Source: Comamonadaceae bacterium (GTDB taxonomy: Bacteria; Pseudomonadota; Gammaproteobacteria; Burkholderiales; Burkholderiaceae). Taken from it: DNA of 8,534 bases. Under the pieces are notes generated by a model that saw only the letters and a program-made list of their open reading frames with translations, did no database searches and was not told the DNA's origin. Within the stretch, counting starts at the first letter, position 1, and each line of letters opens with the position of its first letter. The position numbers and the translations under genes were made by a program. Positions 6,901-8,534 of the stretch are shown here, piece after piece. The stretch covers positions 1 to 8,534 of the forward strand of contig CANCGU010000109.1 of the NCBI GenBank assembly GCA_947377705.1, given 5' to 3'.

Positions 6901-6919
6901 TGGTTTGATTGACAAACCA
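6901..6919. repeat. Hairpin between the dioxygenase and MBL-fold genes
   Basis: TGGTTTG (6901-6907) pairs perfectly with CAAACCA (6913-6919) around a 5-base loop in the 46-bp gap. There is no T-run after it, so it is not a clear terminator. It could be an attenuation, RNA-processing or protein-binding site that sets the level of the last gene, or it could be chance. Confidence 0.4.
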
Positions 6920-6944
6920 ACGTCATTAACTAGGAGTTCTAAGC

Positions 6945-7772
6945 ATGAAAAGTCAGTTCGAAATTCTTGTCGCTTTTTCAGTTGTACTGAGTTCCTTTTA
7001 CGCGCAAGCGCAGTCGATGCCATTGAAAGTTCAGTGGCTTGGACAGTCGGCTTTCAAAATCACTTCCTCAGAGGGGAAAGTCATCGTGACCGATCCATGG
7101 TTGAAGGCGAACCCTTTAACCCCGGTTGAATTCAAGACGCTGGAGAACTTGGGAAAAGTCGACGTCTTGCTGGTCTCGCATGGCCATTTAGATCACTTTG
7201 CGGATGCCCCCGCCATCGCTAAGTTAAACAATGTGCCGATGTACGCACCAGGTGACATGAATGCATCCGTTGTCGCGCTCGGAATCCTGCCACCGGAACT
7301 CGCACCCAGATTCAACAAATCAGGCGTTGTCGAGCCCAGCCCCGGTATTAAAGTAACGCCCGTTCATGCAGAGCATTCATCGGTGATTAATTGGAAAAAT
7401 CCTGCAACCAACAAAGATGAAATCCATGTCGGTGGCGAGCCTGTGGGATTCATCATCGAGCTGGAAGACGGCTTCAAGATTTATCACATGGGTGATACCG
7501 GACTGTTTAGCGATATGAAATTCATCGCCGATTACTACAAACCAGATTTGGTTCTGATGCCAATTGGCGGTAATTTCACAATGGGTCCAAAAGAGGCCGC
7601 CTATGCCGCAAATGAGCTCATGAAAACGCCCAACGTCATTGCGATGCACTATGGCGCCAACCCCTTAGCAAAGGGCACTTTGGCCCAGTTCATGGAGTTG
7701 ATGAAAAATCCAAAGATCAAAGTTCACCCCATCAAGCCTGGTGAAGTGGCTACTTTTCAAGTGAAAAAATAA
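6945..7772 (+). CDS. Metallo-beta-lactamase-fold hydrolase, UlaG-like, with signal peptide, 275 aa
   Basis: The mature part has the full metal-binding set of an MBL-fold hydrolase: HGHLDH (His79, His81, Asp83, His84), VHAEHSS (His141, His144), MGDTG (Asp184) and AMHYG (His235). The nearest well-known relatives are the UPF0173/UlaG (ascorbate-6-phosphate lactonase) group, with WLGQSAFKI at the start of the domain and DPWL after it. Unlike UlaG, residues 1-22 look like a signal peptide: Lys2, a hydrophobic stretch (ILVAFSVVLSSFY) and AQA before Gln23. The enzyme is therefore predicted to act in the periplasm. AGGAG (6932-6936) is 8 bases before the ATG. As the last intact gene of an operon that starts with a binding protein, it could open a lactone or ester outside the inner membrane before uptake (inference). 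The chemistry is unproven; MBL-fold enzymes vary widely. Its TAA overlaps the ATG of the decayed tctC-like gene by one base. Confidence 0.9.
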   Translation: MKSQFEILVAFSVVLSSFYAQAQSMPLKVQWLGQSAFKITSSEGKVIVTDPWLKANPLTPVEFKTLENLGKVDVLLVSHGHLDHFADAPAIAKLNNVPMYAPGDMNASVVALGILPPELAPRFNKSGVVEPSPGIKVTPVHAEHSSVINWKNPATNKDEIHVGGEPVGFIIELEDGFKIYHMGDTGLFSDMKFIADYYKPDLVLMPIGGNFTMGPKEAAYAANELMKTPNVIAMHYGANPLAKGTLAQFMELMKNPKIKVHPIKPGEVATFQVKK

Positions 7773-8100
7773 TGATCAACTGCAAAGCGCTTGTTGCACT
7801 CACTTTTCTGATTTGTACATCTTCGGCACCTGTCATCGCGGAGGTCGGCTATCCAACTAAAGCTATTCGAATCATTGTCCCTTTTACGCCCGGTGGCAGT
7901 CCTGATGTATTGGCATAGGCCAAAAAATAACGGAGGCAACAGGCGCGTCTGCCGTGATTCCAATGGTGAAAGCTGGAAAACTTAAGGCGATTGCTGTCTG
8001 AAGTCCAAAACGGATGGAGTCCATCAGAAGGTATAACGTTGGAAACCAGTCGTCAGCAACGCAAAAATCAACGCAGACTAAGGTATCGAGTCACAACTAA
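7772..8100 (+). pseudogene. Decayed TctC/Bug-family tripartite-tricarboxylate binding protein gene
   Basis: The ATG at 7772 shares its A with the stop of the MBL-fold gene (TAATG). It opens 48 codons: a signal peptide (KALVALTFLICTSSAPVIA) followed by YPTKAIRIIVPFTPGG, the hallmark start of mature Bug proteins, then SPDVLA and a TAG at 7916-7918. The frame then shifts: from 7915 another frame reads IGQKITEATG, the next family block, fused directly to AVIPMVKAGKLKAIAV, which normally lies far downstream. After a TGA (7999-8001) the same frame continues SPKRMES, again the expected continuation, then RYNVGNQSS, which recalls the later YKVGNW block, and stops at 8098-8100. So the gene has one frameshift, one in-frame stop, a large internal deletion (about 150 residues by family length), a small one, and a lost C-terminus. 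Intact members have about 320 residues. It once was the coupled last gene of this operon. Confidence 0.85.
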
Positions 8101-8534
8101 GCGGCTACCTTGCCACGCGCCTCATGCAATTTTTTGTAGCTGTCGATCAGTCGGTGGTGCCTATCGAGGCCCTCTAGTTTCAGGCTCGTTGGCGTTAAGC
8201 CAAAGAAGCGCACGCTGCCATCGACGGATCCCATCACGGCATCCATCCGAGCATTGCCAAACATCCGGCGGAAGTTGACCGCGTAGTTTTCCAGTTCTAG
8301 GTCTGGATCGAGCATCACCTCTAGCACCACGTTCAAGGCTTGGTAAAACAATCTACGCTCTGCGGTGTTGTCGTTGTACTGAAGAAAGGCGCCCACAAGC
8401 TCTTGCGCTTCATCAAATTGTTTCAACGCCAGATGAATCAATAACTTCAACTCGAGCACTGTCAGTTGACCCCAGTCGGTGTTCTCATCAAACTCGATGC
8501 CGATTAATGTGGCAATGTCTAAGTACTCGTCGAG
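8097..8534 (-). CDS. ycaO: YcaO, C-terminal 145 residues (runs off the right edge)
   Basis: The minus-strand frame is open from the window edge to the TAG at 8099-8097. The protein does not begin at the GTG at 8459; the frame continues upstream (LDEYLDIATLIGIEFDEN) to the edge. The helical repeat region resembles the C-terminal domain of E. coli YcaO as I remember it: TVLELKLLIHLALKQFDEA against IGELKAMLALAGGDLEQA, then RRLFYQALNVVL, NFRRMFGNA against AFVRMYGAD, VRFFGLTP against AAFYGLQP, and HRLIDSYKKLHEAR near the end. In E. coli, YcaO is associated with RimO-dependent beta-methylthiolation of ribosomal protein S12. The catalytic ATP-binding YcaO domain lies outside the window, so it cannot be checked here. 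The gene is conserved housekeeping-like sequence and probably marks the edge of the accessory catabolic region. It meets the tctC-like relic tail to tail with an overlap of 4 bases. Confidence 0.85.
   Translation of the reverse strand, partial: LDEYLDIATLIGIEFDENTDWGQLTVLELKLLIHLALKQFDEAQELVGAFLQYNDNTAERRLFYQALNVVLEVMLDPDLELENYAVNFRRMFGNARMDAVMGSVDGSVRFFGLTPTSLKLEGLDRHHRLIDSYKKLHEARGKVAA

Noticed and set aside
7772..8100. Small functional peptide gene or programmed frameshift
   Set aside because: The 48-codon product stops just after the first Bug-family block. The later blocks carry a second stop and deletions that no single recoding event would repair.
7991..8278. 95-codon plus-strand reading frame across the tctC relic and the ycaO end
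   Set aside because: It is a shadow: the first part is out of frame with the Bug-family blocks and the second part lies opposite the ycaO coding sequence.

Overview
The window looks like an accessory catabolic region of a Gram-negative bacterium, most likely a betaproteobacterium of the order Burkholderiales (Comamonadaceae-like). This placement is an inference. It rests on the mix of LysR regulation, orphan periplasmic binding proteins, a relic of the tripartite-tricarboxylate (TctC/Bug) binding-protein family and moderate GC content; no rRNA or other phylogenetic marker is present.

Layout, left to right. Positions 1-503 (-) hold the N-terminal part of a LysR-type regulator whose end lies outside the window. 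It is divergent from a class A FAD-dependent aromatic monooxygenase (615-2237, +), with a 111-bp control region between them. The monooxygenase ends at a strong hairpin terminator (2264-2305) that lies inside the 3' end of the convergent gene for a ModA-like periplasmic binding protein (2254-3036, -). A 236-bp divergent control region with an 18-bp inverted repeat follows. A tightly packed + strand operon then runs from 3273 to 7772: a LivJ/LivK-type binding protein, a shikimate dehydrogenase (AroE) paralogue, an amidohydrolase of the LigI/COG3618 lactone-hydrolase group, a single-subunit LigB/DODA-type extradiol dioxygenase, and a metallo-beta-lactamase-fold (UlaG-like) hydrolase with a signal peptide. 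The operon runs into a decayed TctC/Bug binding-protein gene (7772-8100), which meets tail to tail the C-terminal part of a ycaO gene (8097-8534, -).

How the genes may work together (inference): the binding proteins would capture small acids or ring compounds in the periplasm. The monooxygenase would hydroxylate an aromatic ring, the LigB-type enzyme would open it, and the LigI-like and UlaG-like hydrolases would open lactone intermediates or substrates. The AroE paralogue would oxidise or reduce a hydroxylated alicyclic acid such as quinate or shikimate, or a related intermediate. No permease, ATPase, dehydratase or later pathway gene is in the window, so the substrate cannot be named. The operon does not match a complete known pathway such as protocatechuate 4,5-cleavage, and is best treated as an uncharacterised ring-cleavage and lactone-hydrolysis module. 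No tRNA, rRNA, CRISPR array or insertion sequence was seen.
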